A DNA stretch of 64,000 bases from Tamarix chinensis (GCA_030549775.1 CM060181.1:54008218-54072217), one strand, 5' to 3'. Numbered from the stretch's first letter, positions 35,357 through 48,950 are shown. The notes: generated from the sequence alone by a model not told the origin. Translations and numbers: made by a program.

Positions 35357-35915
35357 TACACCATTTGACTTCACATTGATGTCTGGAGTCCATATCACAT
35401 ACAAACCTATAGTGGTCATAAGTACTTTCTTACAATTATAGATGACTACACCTATACAACTTGGACCCATTTATTAAGTGATAAGAGTTATGCATTTTAT
35501 ACCCTTCAAACCTTCATTGAAATGATTAAGACTCAATTTCATACTAGACCTAAAACTGTATGTTTAGATAACATCTTTTAGATAGGCTCATCTTGTGAAG
35601 CCATTCATTTTTTTTTATCAAAGTAATGGCATCTTAAACCAAACATTTTATCCCTATGCACCTCAACAAAATGGTGTTTTTGAACGAAAACACAAACATC
35701 TCCTTAAAATAGCTCAAGCCCTTTTATTTCAATCAAACTCACCTTTCAAATATCGGGGATATTTTGTTCTCACTACCACCTACATTATCAATCACTTTCC
35801 TTCTAAAATCCTTCACAATAAAACTCCACACGAACTCTTACTCGATCATAAACCTTCTTACTCACACCTTAGAAATTTTGGATGCCTCTATTATATGTCA
35901 TCTTCCCTAGCTTAA
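35357..35915 (+). pseudogene. copia integrase remnant
   Basis: The core starts HIDVWSPYHIQTYSGHKYFL, then TIIDDYTYTTWTHLL, QTFIEMIKTQF and LDNIF. It continues with FYPYAPQQNGVFERKHKHLL and YIINHFPSKILHNKTPHELL. These are copia rve landmarks. Stop codons and a frameshift in the T-run near 35610 disable it. Confidence 0.85.
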
Positions 35916-36489
35916 AGGGAGAAATTTCAACCTAGAGCACTACCTTGTGTGTTTCTTGGTTATCCCTTTAGTAGGAAAGCCTACAAGGTTGCTGATTTTA
36001 TCAAACATTAAATACACATATCTAGAGATATTATATTCTATGAGCACATATTTCTATACCAACATTCCAATCCATCCTCTTTATATCATCTACCCTTACC
36101 AGTTCCAGATATATCTCCACCTTCTCAAATATGTCAAACTACCTTACTTTTCCAACCATCTCCTCCATCCTCTTCACACAATTCCCTATATTCATCTATT
36201 AGAAATGCCTTGTCACTTTCATAGCTCTTGCATCAATGTTCTAGACAACATAATCCTCCTCCTCACCTTAAAAATTATGTATGTAGTAGTGTCCATAGTG
36301 ACCTTCCCACCTCCTTTTATACACACACCATTACTAATGCATTATTTTTTCTCCACTAAATTTCCCTCATTCTTTCTATATTAATGATATTACACACACA
36401 AACCAATCCCTACTTGTATCAATTGATCATGTGCATGAACTAAACTTATATGAGGATACTGGCTCCAATCCTACTTGTCATGATACCAT

Positions 36490-37690
36490 GCAAAATGAAT
36501 TTTCTACATTAGAAGACAATCACACCTAGGATGGTACTTTTTCCCTGGGGTAAGATCTATATCAGTTGTAAATGGGTGTTAATAGTCAAGCATCATGCTG
36601 ACGGGACAATAGAATACTACAAAGCCTAGTTGGTTGTGCGTGGTTTCACACAAAAGTAAGAGATAGACTATACTAAAACTTTCCCCTATTTTTGAAATGA
36701 CTATTATTCATAGTCTCAGTGCTACCTCTATTAAACATCATTGACCCATGTTTAAGTTAGACATTAATAATTCCTTTTCAAATGGTGATCTTCATGAAGA
36801 AATCTATATGCAACCCCATCATAGCTTGGCTAGTCCTGCCACTAATCTGATTTGCAAACTTCAAAAGTCTCTTTATGGCTTAAAAAAAGATTTAAGGCAT
36901 TGGTATCATTAACTTTGTATTTCTCTTCATTCCTAAGGATGCTCAAATGAAAAGAATGACTATTCTATGTTTTGTAAGAAAACCAACTCTTCCTCCATAT
37001 TTCTAGCCGTATACATCAATGAAATTTGAGTTACGAGAGATGACATAGGTGAAATTCATGAGTTGAAGATGCTGAGTTCAAAATCAAGGATTTGTGTGCT
37101 CTTCATTATTTCTTAGGCATCGAAGTGATATAGGAACCTCATGGTGTTATTCTTACCAAACTTAAGTTTGCTACTAAATTAATCAAGGATTTTGATTACC
37201 ATAATGCATGATCTACTCTCTTCTATTTTCCTATTAGTCTCAAGCTATGCTCTGACACCAAGTCATTAATGGACTATTTGGAAAAATGTTGAAGTCTAGT
37301 TGGAAAACTCAATTACCTCACACACACTAGTCCTAATCTCTCCTTTTCTGTTTAGTATCTCAACCAATTTATGAGTTACCCCAAACTCCCACATTTTTAG
37401 GCTACCCTCTACACTCTTAAGTACCCAGTTCTAGATCCTAGTGTTTATCTCTTGATGGATGATACCTCTTCCCTTTTACTACAAGCCTATTGTGATTTAG
37501 ATTAGGCTACTTGTTGCTACACCCAATGTTGTGTCAATGGTTTCTACATTATATTGGGGCACAATTCTATCTCCTAGAAGTTTAAGAAGCAATAAACTAT
37601 TGCTTTATCTTTTATAGAGGTCGAGTACAAGTCCATGCGGCATGTTACTACGAAGCTTCTTTTTCTCACTCAATTTGAAAGCCCGTGTGG
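36490..37690 (+). pseudogene. copia reverse transcriptase / RNase H remnant
   Basis: ISCKWVLIVKHHADGTIEYY and LVVRGFTQK begin the RT at about 36555. GDLHEEIYMQP, CKLQKSLYGLKK, then FLAVYINEI follow; the catalytic YVDD motif is replaced by YINE at 37012-37023. RNase H traces (TIALSFIEVEYKSM) end at about 37640-37680. There are many stops. Confidence 0.85.
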
Positions 37691-40600
37691 ATACTCTAGA
37701 GGGCGTGAATAGACTATTTTGAAATAATAATGTTAAATTAAAATTTTGTGAGAAATAAGTAGAAAACTGACATACAATAAACACACGATTTGTAGTGGTC
37801 AATAAACTTTGCAAATTTTCTCTATATCTACTACCAAAAGGTTTTTCCTTTTGGATTTGAATCTTTCTTTATTTATAGTGGGTGTTTGATGATGATCACT
37901 TGTCGCTTGGTTTGTGAGCCTACAATCTCAATGACCTTTTAAGAGATGATTTTCACTTTACCTTGTTATCATCTTTAGGTTTATGAGACTACAATCTCAA
38001 TTACCTCTCTTAGGAATGCTAGACAACACACCACTCTTCACTTGTGTTTGAGATGATGAGTTTGAATGAATACAATTAAAATATTCACTAGACAACATAT
38101 GATAGTGAGTAATTACTAATGAATATTTTTATCTAGCTAGAGAATAAAAATTTACAAGTGTATGAGCACTCTAGATAAATATGAAGAACAATTTGAGTAC
38201 TAGAGAAGTTTGATTTTGGTTTGAAAGTATAAAATCAAAACTCTCTTTGATTCTTTGTAATATGTGAAAATGGTCATTTTAGAAAATTTGTGCTATCTTG
38301 ATTGATATTTATTAAAGTCAAACATCTAATATTTATAGTGATAAAAGATGAAACAAATAGCAATAGCCTTTAGATGTAAAAAGTACTCCAACTGTCAAAT
38401 TACAATGGATAGAAAATTTCAGAAAAGTTGTGCTAGCTTGATTGATGTTTATTAAAGTCGAACAACTATTATTTATAGTGCTAAAATAGGAAACAAATGG
38501 AAATTGCTATTGGGTGTAAAAGTACTCCAATTGTCAAGTTACAATGGATAAAGCACAAGAAAAAAAATAAGGAATGTGATGAATGATTCATTCAATGAGT
38601 AACTTATCATTAATATGACGACTTGAAGATTAAGACAAGCACATCAATGAAATACAAGAGTATCACTCATTTGTACTAAATAATACATTTAAGCATAATA
38701 AGGATACATTTTAACATGATGCTTAGAGATGGCAATGATCATGTATATGGGATACTGTAAGTGAATATAACAATGAAGTTATGTGATCAATTAATTTCAT
38801 AGTTGCATCTATCAATCTAGCTAATAAGTAGACAAGTTTATGTGTGGATAAGACGTGTACAGAAGCATGTAGGGAAGATATCACATTAAAATTATCTCAA
38901 GAGTGAACATCTATGATCAAATCATATAAGGGCATAATATCACTCAAGAGTTAATATCATGAGAAAAGACCTAGGCTTAGCTCATAGAAGCACATGTCAT
39001 CAAGGAGTTGTATAAAATTAAGAACCACAAATGATGTGAAAAAGAGTATCATAGTTGCAATTATATGCTCGAGTAGCAGGTGATTAATTTATTTTTGCAA
39101 TTAGTTATGCAAAAGTAAGATTGAATGGATGATAAGTGTCTCAACTCCCTATTATGCCCATATTATATAAATTGTTTCCATTTTATTATAATGAATGGAT
39201 GATAAGTATAATGGAATAAAAATAGGATGAAGCATGCACATATAAACCAAAATGTCAAAAAAAATAACATGGTGAATTGTTGATCTTGACAATTGAATCA
39301 ATTTCAAAACTTAAAAAGGCCATCCATTTGTATCAAGTATGAGCATTTAGTAATCAAAAGGAGATACTTTCTAGATTCATGGGTGCAAAGCTAGCAAGGG
39401 AAACGTGTCCTAAGCACTTCCCACTTCATGGAATATATATGAGTGGAATGTAATATCAAATTATTACAAATAAGCATTAGCATTCACGCTTTAATGGCAA
39501 TTAAGTTAGAAACATTAATTATAAAGACATCCAAGAATGTCTTCTCAATGTATAGTTGAGAAGGAGAAGGAGGGAGAAGATGTGTACATAATGAAAGTAG
39601 TTTTCCCAACACATATGAATTGAAAGATTTGTGGAAAAACATAGAAGTTGATAATCAAGATTAACTTTCTCGAAAACTTAGTAAAAGTGTCATGTATACT
39701 CATAGGATATAAAATATTTATGATAATATTGAGCATAAGTCAAACCATATCTTAGTCAAAGATATGAAAGTGAAATCATAGACTAGCATGATGATTCTAA
39801 AATCATACATATTCACAAAATGATCAATTATATATAAAAAGAGGTTCATGTATCACATAGGTCTAAAATGAAGAGTAAAAAAACATGTAAGAAAATAGAC
39901 TTAAGCTCATTATTTTATTATTATTATTATTATTAATGGAGCCATGTGAAGTGCGTGCACCAAATAATTCAAAGACAAGTTCACACATAAGAACCTAGGT
40001 TCTAATGTAATTTCAAAACTAAGTTGGTGTGTATTTAACTCATAAATGATGTCTCATTATGCAAATTCATAGAGTCATGTGAGAGGAACCTATAAGTTCA
40101 AAGTCATCATATCCAAATACCTTGCATAAATATGCTAGATTACCCAAAGTTGTTAATGTGATACAACATATGAAACTTGTAGTAGGGTATATCATGTAAA
40201 CTCACATCATTTTAGATAATCATAAGAGAGAGATAGAATGGAGAAAATATAACTATTTAATGCATATCATTTATGAGAAGAGATAATTTCTAATCATGTC
40301 TATTTGATTGTAACTATAACAACACCGACGTCTCATATATATCAAGTCATTATAGATATACACAATTTTAAATAGTGATCAAACATACGCATGCTTAGAA
40401 AGATGAACCAAAGTAAGGCATGATGTTGACAAAGATAATTAGTATGTGATGTTCTGATCAATCATAAATGAACATCTAATATGGAGAATCTAAGAATTAT
40501 ATTATGCACACAAGAGAGCATACCTAATGAGAAATCAAATGGACTCAAATGATAAAGATATAAAATATCCCTTTGAACATATAAGTTCTACTTGTTTAAC

Positions 40601-41390
40601 CATCATGGTGAACAACTTGAATAAGATAAAATAGTTTAACGCATGTTAAGTTGTTTGGTTAGAGTTTGCAGATATGGATAACCAATGTAAGCAAGGTAGA
40701 ACTCATCTCCTAGATTCTTTTGAATATCTCTCATGCTAAATGGTTGTGGTGGAATCACAAGAGTATATCCAATGTGAAATTTGGATATTCCATTCAACTT
40801 GTAACCTATAGTTAAGTACAATAGATAGACTTTACTTTTCCAATGGAGTTAATACTTATCAAGATAATTTGATAATAGGAAATTATAAATATCATGATGA
40901 TAAAACTTCTTACCGAATGTAGAAATTATTCAAAAAATGTTGAGAGCATATTTTAAAAACATACTTGAGTGAAGCATTGCCTCAATGATATAAGATTTCA
41001 ATCAATTTCTCAGAATATAACATTGAAAGCATAATTACACAACATATATCATTAGATGAGTTAACTTATTCTTATGTCAGATAAATCATCAAGAATCATG
41101 AAAGTGTGGTAGATGCATAAGCACTTTAAGTGTACATCATAGTATATTATCATTATTCATCAATCCATTAGGGTATGAAGAAATTAAATAAAGTTCACTC
41201 AATTAACCAAATATGAGCCAACAACATTTAAGAGTAATTCTTCTTGATATATAAGTAAATTAACTCGGACAAATGTGTTTTATGAAGATATGACAACAAA
41301 TATCATGCAAGGATAAAAATGAGAGCATGATTACAATAATAAAAAATATCATCAAAATATGTAATATGACACACACATTGATATGACCAT
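37691..41390. other. Decayed repeat-like DNA, no gene recognised
   Basis: The copia RNase H remnant ends and a GGATACTCTAGAGGGCGTGA-type sequence begins at about 37688, like the border of another insertion. The 3.7 kb that follow are AT-rich, without credible open frames, and contain a tandem duplication at 38281-38549 and an ATT run at about 39914. Confidence 0.5.
38281..38549. repeat. 130/139-bp tandem duplication
   Basis: Two adjacent copies run from AGAAAATTT to TTACAATGGAT (38281-38410 and 38411-38549). They share TGATTGATRTTTATTAAAGT and AAGTACTCCAAYTGTCAA with about 20 differences and one 9-bp length difference near the start. Confidence 0.82.
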
Positions 41391-41393
41391 AGA

Positions 41394-42430
41394 TTATGTA
41401 GAGCTCTGATCAACACTAGTGATGCCTAAATCATAACTAGATGTAGATGTAATGTTAGGCTCAAAAGGTATGGATCTAGATGGTTGAGGAATAGTGGTGA
41501 GATAAATCATAAGAACATATGGATTTGAGTAAAAAGAATTATATAACAGTGTATCCTCCAAGTTCTCTGTATCTACATGATCCAACTTAGTATCAACACC
41601 ATCTCGAGTGCCTATGCATACTCTAGATCCTTAGTATTGAGTGGAGGTGGAGTCTCCTTAGTGTCATTAACATTGACACCTTGATCCCCAACAGCAACGA
41701 TAGATGTAACCATGTTACCCTCAAATATAGCATATTATGGAGTTGTAGATGTATCTTGTGCCTAATCCTATGTTGTAGCAACTATAGGAGCATACACATG
41801 AGTTTATGGACTAAATGAACCCTTAATAGAAGTGGTTGGATGCATAAAATGAATAATTTTCTCAATACTAGAATGCTTGATACCATAATTTATATTGTAT
41901 ATAATCTATACATGTAAATCTGTAATCAACCATCTAAAAGCCTCTAATAAGCATGTCTTATGTACCTTAAATTGTAGCTCTACCCTAAGGAGTTAACGGA
42001 GGAGAGTAGTGGATATGTACGAAGTGTATGATACAACAAGTGGAATTGTGGGATGTGTAGTGAGTGGATCATGAGTAGTAGGAGGGATATCCTAATCATC
42101 TATATCATGAGCATGAGGAGACTGAGTAGCCGATATCCTACTACTATATTTCAATGAAGTTCTAGCCTTCGTAGTAAGTATAAGACTTAGATCATATTCA
42201 CTCAACTCATATCCTATCAATCATAAGGTCATATTATCAAAGATATCCAATCCATTCTTGAAACAAAGATGAATGGAATTGATATCTCTAAATAAGACTT
42301 AGAAATCCTCCAAGATCCTTATGATGAGAGAACTATACCCTAAAGAAGCGTGTTTGTGACTCTCCACCTGTGCCATGTTTTGAGATATGTTAATCTTAAA
42401 GCACCTGGAAAACCTTAATATGACCTTAGC
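41394..42430 (-). pseudogene. Possible plant-transposon-protein domain remnant
   Basis: On the minus strand a broken frame near 42300-42430 reads FSRCFKINISQNMAQVESHK then HASLGYSSLIIRILEDF. This resembles the 'putative plant transposon protein' domain found in proteins near plant retroelements (pattern KINLP..I...M........SL.YG.LITRIFE.F). Downstream on the same strand (41394-41585) lies a Ser/Pro-rich frame. Stops are frequent. The match is from memory and partial, so this is tentative. Confidence 0.35.
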
Positions 42431-43299
42431 AGATGATTAGCTACACTTTGAATGCCAATAATATATTCCACACATATGTCGTGTAAAATTATGTGTTCTA
42501 AATCAATACCTTAACATGGCATCAACTAAAAAAACTCATTTAACTTTAAGGGCAGGTAGGGAGGCGTAAAGATTAAAGCAATGAAGCTTAAAAAAAATTC
42601 TAATAGAGATATGCAATTTATTTATTGATCATAATATTAGGCATAGTCTTTGATATATTAATTCATATCGAGTGCACAAGAAAATATAATGCCAATCAAA
42701 ATCAAATAACATAGAAACAAATTAGGTTAATAAGAATCCAAAACATTTCAATTTAATAAGAGAAAGATGATGAAACTAGGTTCGAGTAAAGAGATAGTGT
42801 AAAATAAGAAAATGGTAACTATCAATACCTTTGAAATAAAAAATTATATGGAATGTCAAAGCAAGATAAAATTTAAATGATCTACATCATGTTAAAGATT
42901 AAAGGAGAATCAATCTCTTTATGTATGATTGAGAGACATATCAAATAATGAGAAATGACATGCGAGAGATTGAGCTATGGAGCTAAGATGCTAAATCAAG
43001 AGCCTAAAGAATGACGAAATATGAAGATGCTCAAATAAGTACCTTTATACAGGGAAGACATATATCAATCTTTTTAATTTATTTTATCTTTTATGAGTAA
43101 ATGTAATGTATACAATTTCCCTATTTGATATAATTAATTGAGGCAATATTTTCTAAGTTAGCTTATTTAATATAACTAAGAGGAAAAATTTCACTATTAC
43201 TTTATTTATTATTAAAGAGGCAAATTTATATTACTTATTAGATTAATTTTATTAAGGAAAATTTGTAATTTCTCTCCCAAATACTAAAATATTGCCCTC
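42431..43299. other. AT-rich DNA, nothing recognised
   Basis: About 870 bp with no open frame, LTR end or RNA gene that I can support. Confidence 0.5.
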
Positions 43300-44740
43300 T
43301 TATTCATGAATCTTGTAGTGTAACTACTATATATGCCTTCCCTAACTTTGGTCATAGACATGTTATTTGGGAGTACCTTAAAAACTTAGTTAGTAAGCTT
43401 TTGGGTGCTTGGGAAATGATGGGAGATTTTTACTGATATTAGTTGTAGTAGTGAAAGACTAAGAGGGGCATTGCCTAGTAATAGACGATTTAGTGCCTAT
43501 ATAAACTACATGAATCAATGTTACATGATTGATATTGGGTTCTTGAGGTAAAAAATCACTTGGTTTTGCAAAAGAGTTATGAGCCTTATCATCCAACAAC
43601 ATTTGGATAGGGTTTAGTCTAATAGGGAATGGTCTACCTTATTTCCTATGACCTTAATGTTGTATTTCAATAGAATTTACTCAAAGCACTATCCAATTAT
43701 ACTTTTCTTAGATAACCTAATCCAACTAACTCACAAGCTAAGGAGAATGAAACTAACATGGCTACTAAAAGTCATATTCTTACCTATGATTCAATGCCAT
43801 CGAGATAACTCCAATAGAGCACTTTTATTTTTCCTCACAAGACTTCCTAAAATTGTAGGTGTGTGGAGCACATAAGTATTAGATAATATCTATCAAAACA
43901 TTAAAGAGATAATAACCTCACTAGCCAAAACAAGTTATCTGAGGTTCCTTCAATGACAATTGCATTAAGGAAAGTAACTTGAGATCACAACTTAAATCCA
44001 ACCTCTTCCTGGAAGATGAATTTTAAAGTAACATGGAATGGTTGTATAAGTTGTTCTTTAGGGAAAGAAGCACCAAGTTCTTTCACATTTATTTAATCAA
44101 GTGTTTAAGGAAAAACTTCATTCAAAGTCTTCTTAAAACCTTAGGTTCAAGACTTATTAACTAAACAAAAATATGTACAACCATTTAGGATTTCTTCCAA
44201 GCACTTTACTCCTATTTCGTTAATCAAAAAGCACATGTTGATATGTTTACCATAACTCACCTGCTATCAGGATGTTCTAAAGCTCACAAGCTATCTCTTT
44301 AAGTGACACATTCAATTAATGGCATTCATAGAGGAATCTTCAATCTAGGGGCAACAAAGCTCTACGACTAGACGTAAATCATTCATACTTCTTTTAGAAA
44401 TTATGGGATACAATGAGGCCTAGTTATTGCTCCTTTTCCCCCCAGAGATATATGGGCTAATAGAGGCCTTTAAAGATCTCCAAACCACATACTAATAACT
44501 ATAATTCTAAAGGGTAAAAAACTAGTTATAATTTCTCTTTTAGACCAAGTAGTCTCTATAACACCATCTATAAGATACCCTAAAAACTTATGGTAAACAA
44601 ATTAGGACTTGTGCTCAAGAAAATCATTGAACCACTTCAAAGAATATTTCTTAATAGATCTATGGAATTATACAATATTCCTTTGAAAAGGGAGCTAATC
44701 CACTTGATCAATCACCAAAAATAGACAGACATGGTTACAG
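43300..44740 (+). mobile_element. LINE remnant: endonuclease and start of RT
   Basis: The plus strand preserves an L1-type apurinic endonuclease end: TIYAFPNFGHRHVIWEYLKN, AWEMMGDFY (for the usual GDFN), RRFSAYINYMNQCYMIDIGF, QHLDRV, EWSTLFP and the IYSKHYPIIL block in place of HSDHCPILL. Further on LDVNHSYFF and KLWDTMRPS (about 44360-44415) mark the beginning of the RT domain (PGPDGF.A.F). Many stops; the RT core and 3' end are not found. Confidence 0.72.
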
Positions 44741-44813
44741 GGTGATCAAGCTTGAATTAGAAGCATTTAGTCAAATCAGTAGGAGCTTTATGAAGCAAAG
44801 ACTCCAATGGTTG

Positions 44814-46240
44814 TGTATCACACCCATTTTTATAGCTAATGATTTTTATTTTTTTAACAAGGTTACATGGAAGCAAAATAGAAAATGTGGGATGATACCA
44901 TTGTATTTAAAATTGAGAGGATACAACCAATACCTAACTTATGTAGGGTTTAAGGCTAAAAGTACTCTCATACTTTAAGGATTAGGTGTAGATGACACCT
45001 AACTCAAAAATGATATATGACTTACCATCAAGAAATCATATTGCAAGAAAATAAAAGTAAAATAATTGTTATATAACCAAAATCACTCCTTTCTTATGAA
45101 GCATTAGAAATATTATAACATTGTTAAAGCTTTAAAGCGTATAACAATATTAAACCAAATGTAATTATAAAATTAAGATGCCCTAGTTAGCTTAGTCTTA
45201 AGCTAGCTCATACTCTATCAAGCATGGCCACACTAGGGCTTTAGAACCTTATACTCACCATCATCTACCCATTTGAATTAGCTAGTGGCCATGAAATAGA
45301 TATGTCAATACTCATATACTAGTAATATTAAACTACTATAAAAATGTATGGATAACATGTAACACAATATAAGCTTCATATAAAAACATATTTTACCAAC
45401 TAATAATAACAATACGTAGTTAGAAATAAATCACAAGTAAAAATCATGCATAACATAGCAACCCATTTGAATGCCAATGTTTCAAAACAAAACCATGCGC
45501 TATATTCACCCATCAAGCAAGGTCTTAGCAGAGGAAGCCTTTTAAATAACCAAAGACTCTTGTATTTAATAAACCAACATGATAATGGTAATTATAAGCA
45601 CTATGTTTAATGAACAATATGGTAATAGTAATTATAAGCCATGATTTTAACAACTAACATGGAATATTAATTATAAGTCATGTGTTCAATGACCAACACA
45701 TTATGGTAATTAAATTCATACATTAATCATGTGCTTAAACTAGAACAAAACCAAGAACACAAAGCACATAACGCATAGGGTGTAAAGATAAAAAAATTTT
45801 GTATAAAACTTATTGGTAATAATGTTAACATCATTGCTTTAACCCCAAAAAGACACTTAGGGTTGAATTGAGTTAAAACAACACATATATTTGAGTCAAA
45901 AATTGTAAAATAAGGCCATATGTCATTTTTAGAAAAACATACTATTTATAGTTAAAATTTACAGGTAATAATTAATAATCACTATTCAAGGTCAAAGTTC
46001 CAATCAATGGTCAATGGTAAAGGTCAATATCAATGGTCATGGCCTGACTATCACTATTCTTATATTTAATATTTTACAATTTTAATGCTAATTTGGTAAT
46101 TTTATGTCTAATTCTGTTTAACCCTATAATTAATATTTAAAATAATGTTTATTCATCACGAATCCTATATATTGTGATTAGAGGGTAATTAGTGAATAAC
46201 ACTTTGATTATGGTGAAAAAAATTTTGAATATCCTCAAGA
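44814..46240 (+). repeat. LTR-like fragment, weak
   Basis: TGTATCACACCCATTTTTAT at 44814 resembles the 5' end of the long-LTR family (TGTAACACCC). The following 1.4 kb is non-coding and AT-rich with no clear right end. It could be a diverged fifth member or chance. Confidence 0.3.
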
Positions 46241-47093
46241 ACCTAAAGATTTATTTACTAGGCATGTTCAAACTTTAATTAATTATAACTTTGTTTACAT
46301 TAATCTAAATGGTACCATATTTTATGTCAAATTGCACCTAAAAATGACAATTAATAACTTGGAATCACGAAATCACCCAAAAATAACTCTAATATCAAAA
46401 TTTAGCCTAAACTTGTGGATAAGAAGTTCGTTATAGGTTTTAAAAGATTTGTGCACTTGTGAAAATTTGATCATAACTTCTTCACTACTCATTATTTTTT
46501 AGAACCAAAATATGCATTGGAACTTAGACAACCTAAGATTTAATTTTATACCTAATACACCTTCTAAATATTATCCAATTGAGTTTAATTTATCACAAAA
46601 GTTATATCGATTTGATGGACCTCAAAAAACCATAATTCATGCTTCTTTCATATATATTAATGATAAAAAAATAATCAAGAAATACACCATAAAAATTCTT
46701 TATAACATTATAAAATCATGCTATACTACCTTAAATGAATTACATACTCATGGAAATCCATAAATAATGCTGGTGTATGTATAGAGTCTTGAGAGGATAA
46801 AGATTTGGCATACTCGGTTATGAAGCCAATTAATTTTTTTTATCTTTGATAATAATGTTTCTAACCCTAATGAGTTCATTTTGAGTAATTCTTGTAGGTA
46901 TGTAATGTATTTATAAGAATAAGATTACTTCATTTCAAGATGTTAACATACTTAATATTTCATGTACTAGAAGTTGTTACAAGTTAAATGAATCTATTAT
47001 GCATGAAAGTCAAACTTATAATTCAAGGAAACCTAGTTATCATTTTATGTAAATTAAGACCCTTATTAGTTATTTTCATGTAATAATTAGCTA
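46241..47093. other. AT-rich DNA, nothing recognised
   Basis: A small open frame at 46512-46763 has no recognised domain. No repeat ends are seen. Confidence 0.45.
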
Positions 47094-47533
47094 TGTTTGT
47101 TATGTAATAATTCTCATTTGATTCATATGCTATATAGGATATTTTTAGATTGTTATAGATAGTTAAACTTAGTGTGTGAGTTAGCCATGTCTATGCTAGT
47201 TATGTACTCTAAAAGTGAGTTGTAACAAGTCAAAGACAACAAATATCATAGCGTACTAATTAACATTAGTTGTGACAATGTTGTTGTTACCTATATAAGG
47301 CATAGTTGACACCTTTTATACACATGTTGATCATTATTGAAATTATAATACAAGTGAATTACTTGGTTATCACTCTCTATGAGTGATTGTTACTAGCTAA
47401 AATTACTTTGTGTGTTCTTAGATAGGATCTTTTGAGTGTGTTCTACATTAGACATTCAAAGTTTATCTTTCTTGTTGAGTTCTTCCTTGAATCTTACTTG
47501 AAGATCTGTAACCTTCCTTATAATATTCAACCA
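47094..47533 (+). repeat. LTR-like segment with TATA box, weak
   Basis: Starts TGTTTGTTATG, has CTATATAAGG at 47291-47300 with leader-like sequence after it, and ends near TATTCAACCA. No partner LTR or coding region adjoins, so the call rests on general look alone. Confidence 0.3.
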
Positions 47534-48002
47534 ATGAACCAAGTTCTCTTCTCAACTCCTTAAAATTTTCAACCCTTATAGAAGATTTATATCAATAATA
47601 TTTATGAATCATATAAAATACCTATATTTTACTACATAAATACATACTTAAGGTGGAGAAAGAGTAATCTTAATTGAGCTAATCGAATCAGCACTATAGA
47701 AAAGGATAGGGGAGGCATGATTAATATGTTAAATAACTCAATCTAAACCTAACAAAAATTCAAGAACAAACATGAGGATAAAACAAATAAAAGTATAAGG
47801 GAAAGGAAGAGACGTAGATGAAGTGAGTTAGATTTAACCAAGATAAGTTGTGTTGATTGTATGAAAGCTTATAAAGGGGATCTAATGGAGGGATTGGTTG
47901 GTGTGTAAAGGAAAGGAAGATGGAGAATACATGGCATGGGTTTGTGGAGGAGTAAGGATGTGAACATGACATAAAACTTATATAGATTATACTTAGCACA
48001 TG
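47534..48002. other. Spacer left of gypsy-2, no gene seen
   Basis: Non-coding. The minus-strand open frame 47760-48050 runs into the gypsy-2 LTR and is not credible. Confidence 0.45.
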
Positions 48003-48932
48003 TGATGAAATCCCAAATACTCTTATCAACCTTACCAAATAGAAATTCAATAATCTTGTAAAAATAATTAATTATCTTTTTGTTTCTAATTTTTAGGATA
48101 ATTGAGAAAAAAAAACCAAGTTGGCAGTAAAAGCGGGAATAAAATCCAGATCTGTTGCGGTAAAGAGCTGTGATCTATTGCTGAAAAGATATATTCTAGT
48201 TTAAGATTATTAGCAATAATAATGGAACTGTTGGCCAATTAACAATTTTATTATTATTATTTTATCTTTTAATTTGGGTATTAAGAAGCTAGCCCAAAAT
48301 TTAGAACCAAATCCAATCTCTACTTTACCTAATCCTTCACTGACCCATCGCTCCAAACTCCTAAATCAGCATCCTTTATTTTACCTCAATAAAACCTAAG
48401 CTCCCACAAACCCAAGACCACTCCCACCAAACCTTAAGGCCCAAACATCCACCGCCCCTTAAAGCCCAAACCCAAACCTTTCGCTGAAGTCACGACTTCA
48501 AGCGTATCACACCACCGGTAGTCTCCCTCCTTTACATCCATCAAACACCGCCTCCCCAAATCACGCATTCTTCTTCGCTCACCATCAATGGTGATTTTCA
48601 CCATTAATCCATCCCTTCCTCTCCTCCTTTTTCGGCCATTGCTCCAACGTTTGACTCCCATTTTTTTGCTAGTTGCTGCCCTATATAAAGCCCTTAAATT
48701 GATGTACAAGGATACAACTTTTGACTTCTATTTTTTGTGTTATGAAAACAAAGATTTAAGCTTGATTATTTTCATGGCTTGTGTCATTTATTATCGGGGT
48801 TCCTGCAACCTCTGTTATTCTCCGGTTGGAGGATTTTGATTAGGCAGTCCTGATCAATCTTATCCTTGTTTCCCTTTTGATTTTGTTTAATATTGTTGAG
48901 TTTTGTTTGGAATTCTGTTTAGGAATCGATCA
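48003..48932 (+). repeat. 5' LTR of gypsy-2 (930 bp)
   Basis: Begins TGATGAAATCC, ends ATCGATCA. The TATA box TATATAAAG lies at 48682-48690, with a C-rich upstream region (TTAAGGCCCAAACATCCACC at 48434). It is matched end to end by 58286-59230. Confidence 0.9.
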
Positions 48933-48934
48933 GA

Positions 48935-48950
48935 TGGTATCAGAGCATCG
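48935..48950 (+). other. Primer-binding site of gypsy-2
   Basis: TGGTATCAGAGCATCG lies two bases after the LTR end. The first 12 bases are complementary to the 3' end of plant initiator-Met tRNA. Confidence 0.92.

Larger units (their letters stand above)
31168..37690 (+). mobile_element. Ty1/copia element, decayed, carrying three nested insertions
   Basis: The order is 5' LTR, primer-binding site, gag, zinc knuckle, protease, GAG-pre/integrase, RT, RNase H, all plus strand and full of stops. The copia order (integrase before RT) is plain. Insertions at 32914-33207, 33459-34368 and 34578-35348 split the GAG-pre and integrase regions. The RNase H end is cut near 37690, where unrelated repeat DNA begins, so no 3' LTR is found. 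Without the three insertions (about 1.98 kb) the remaining copia sequence is about 4.5 kb, as expected for a copia element. Confidence 0.85.
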
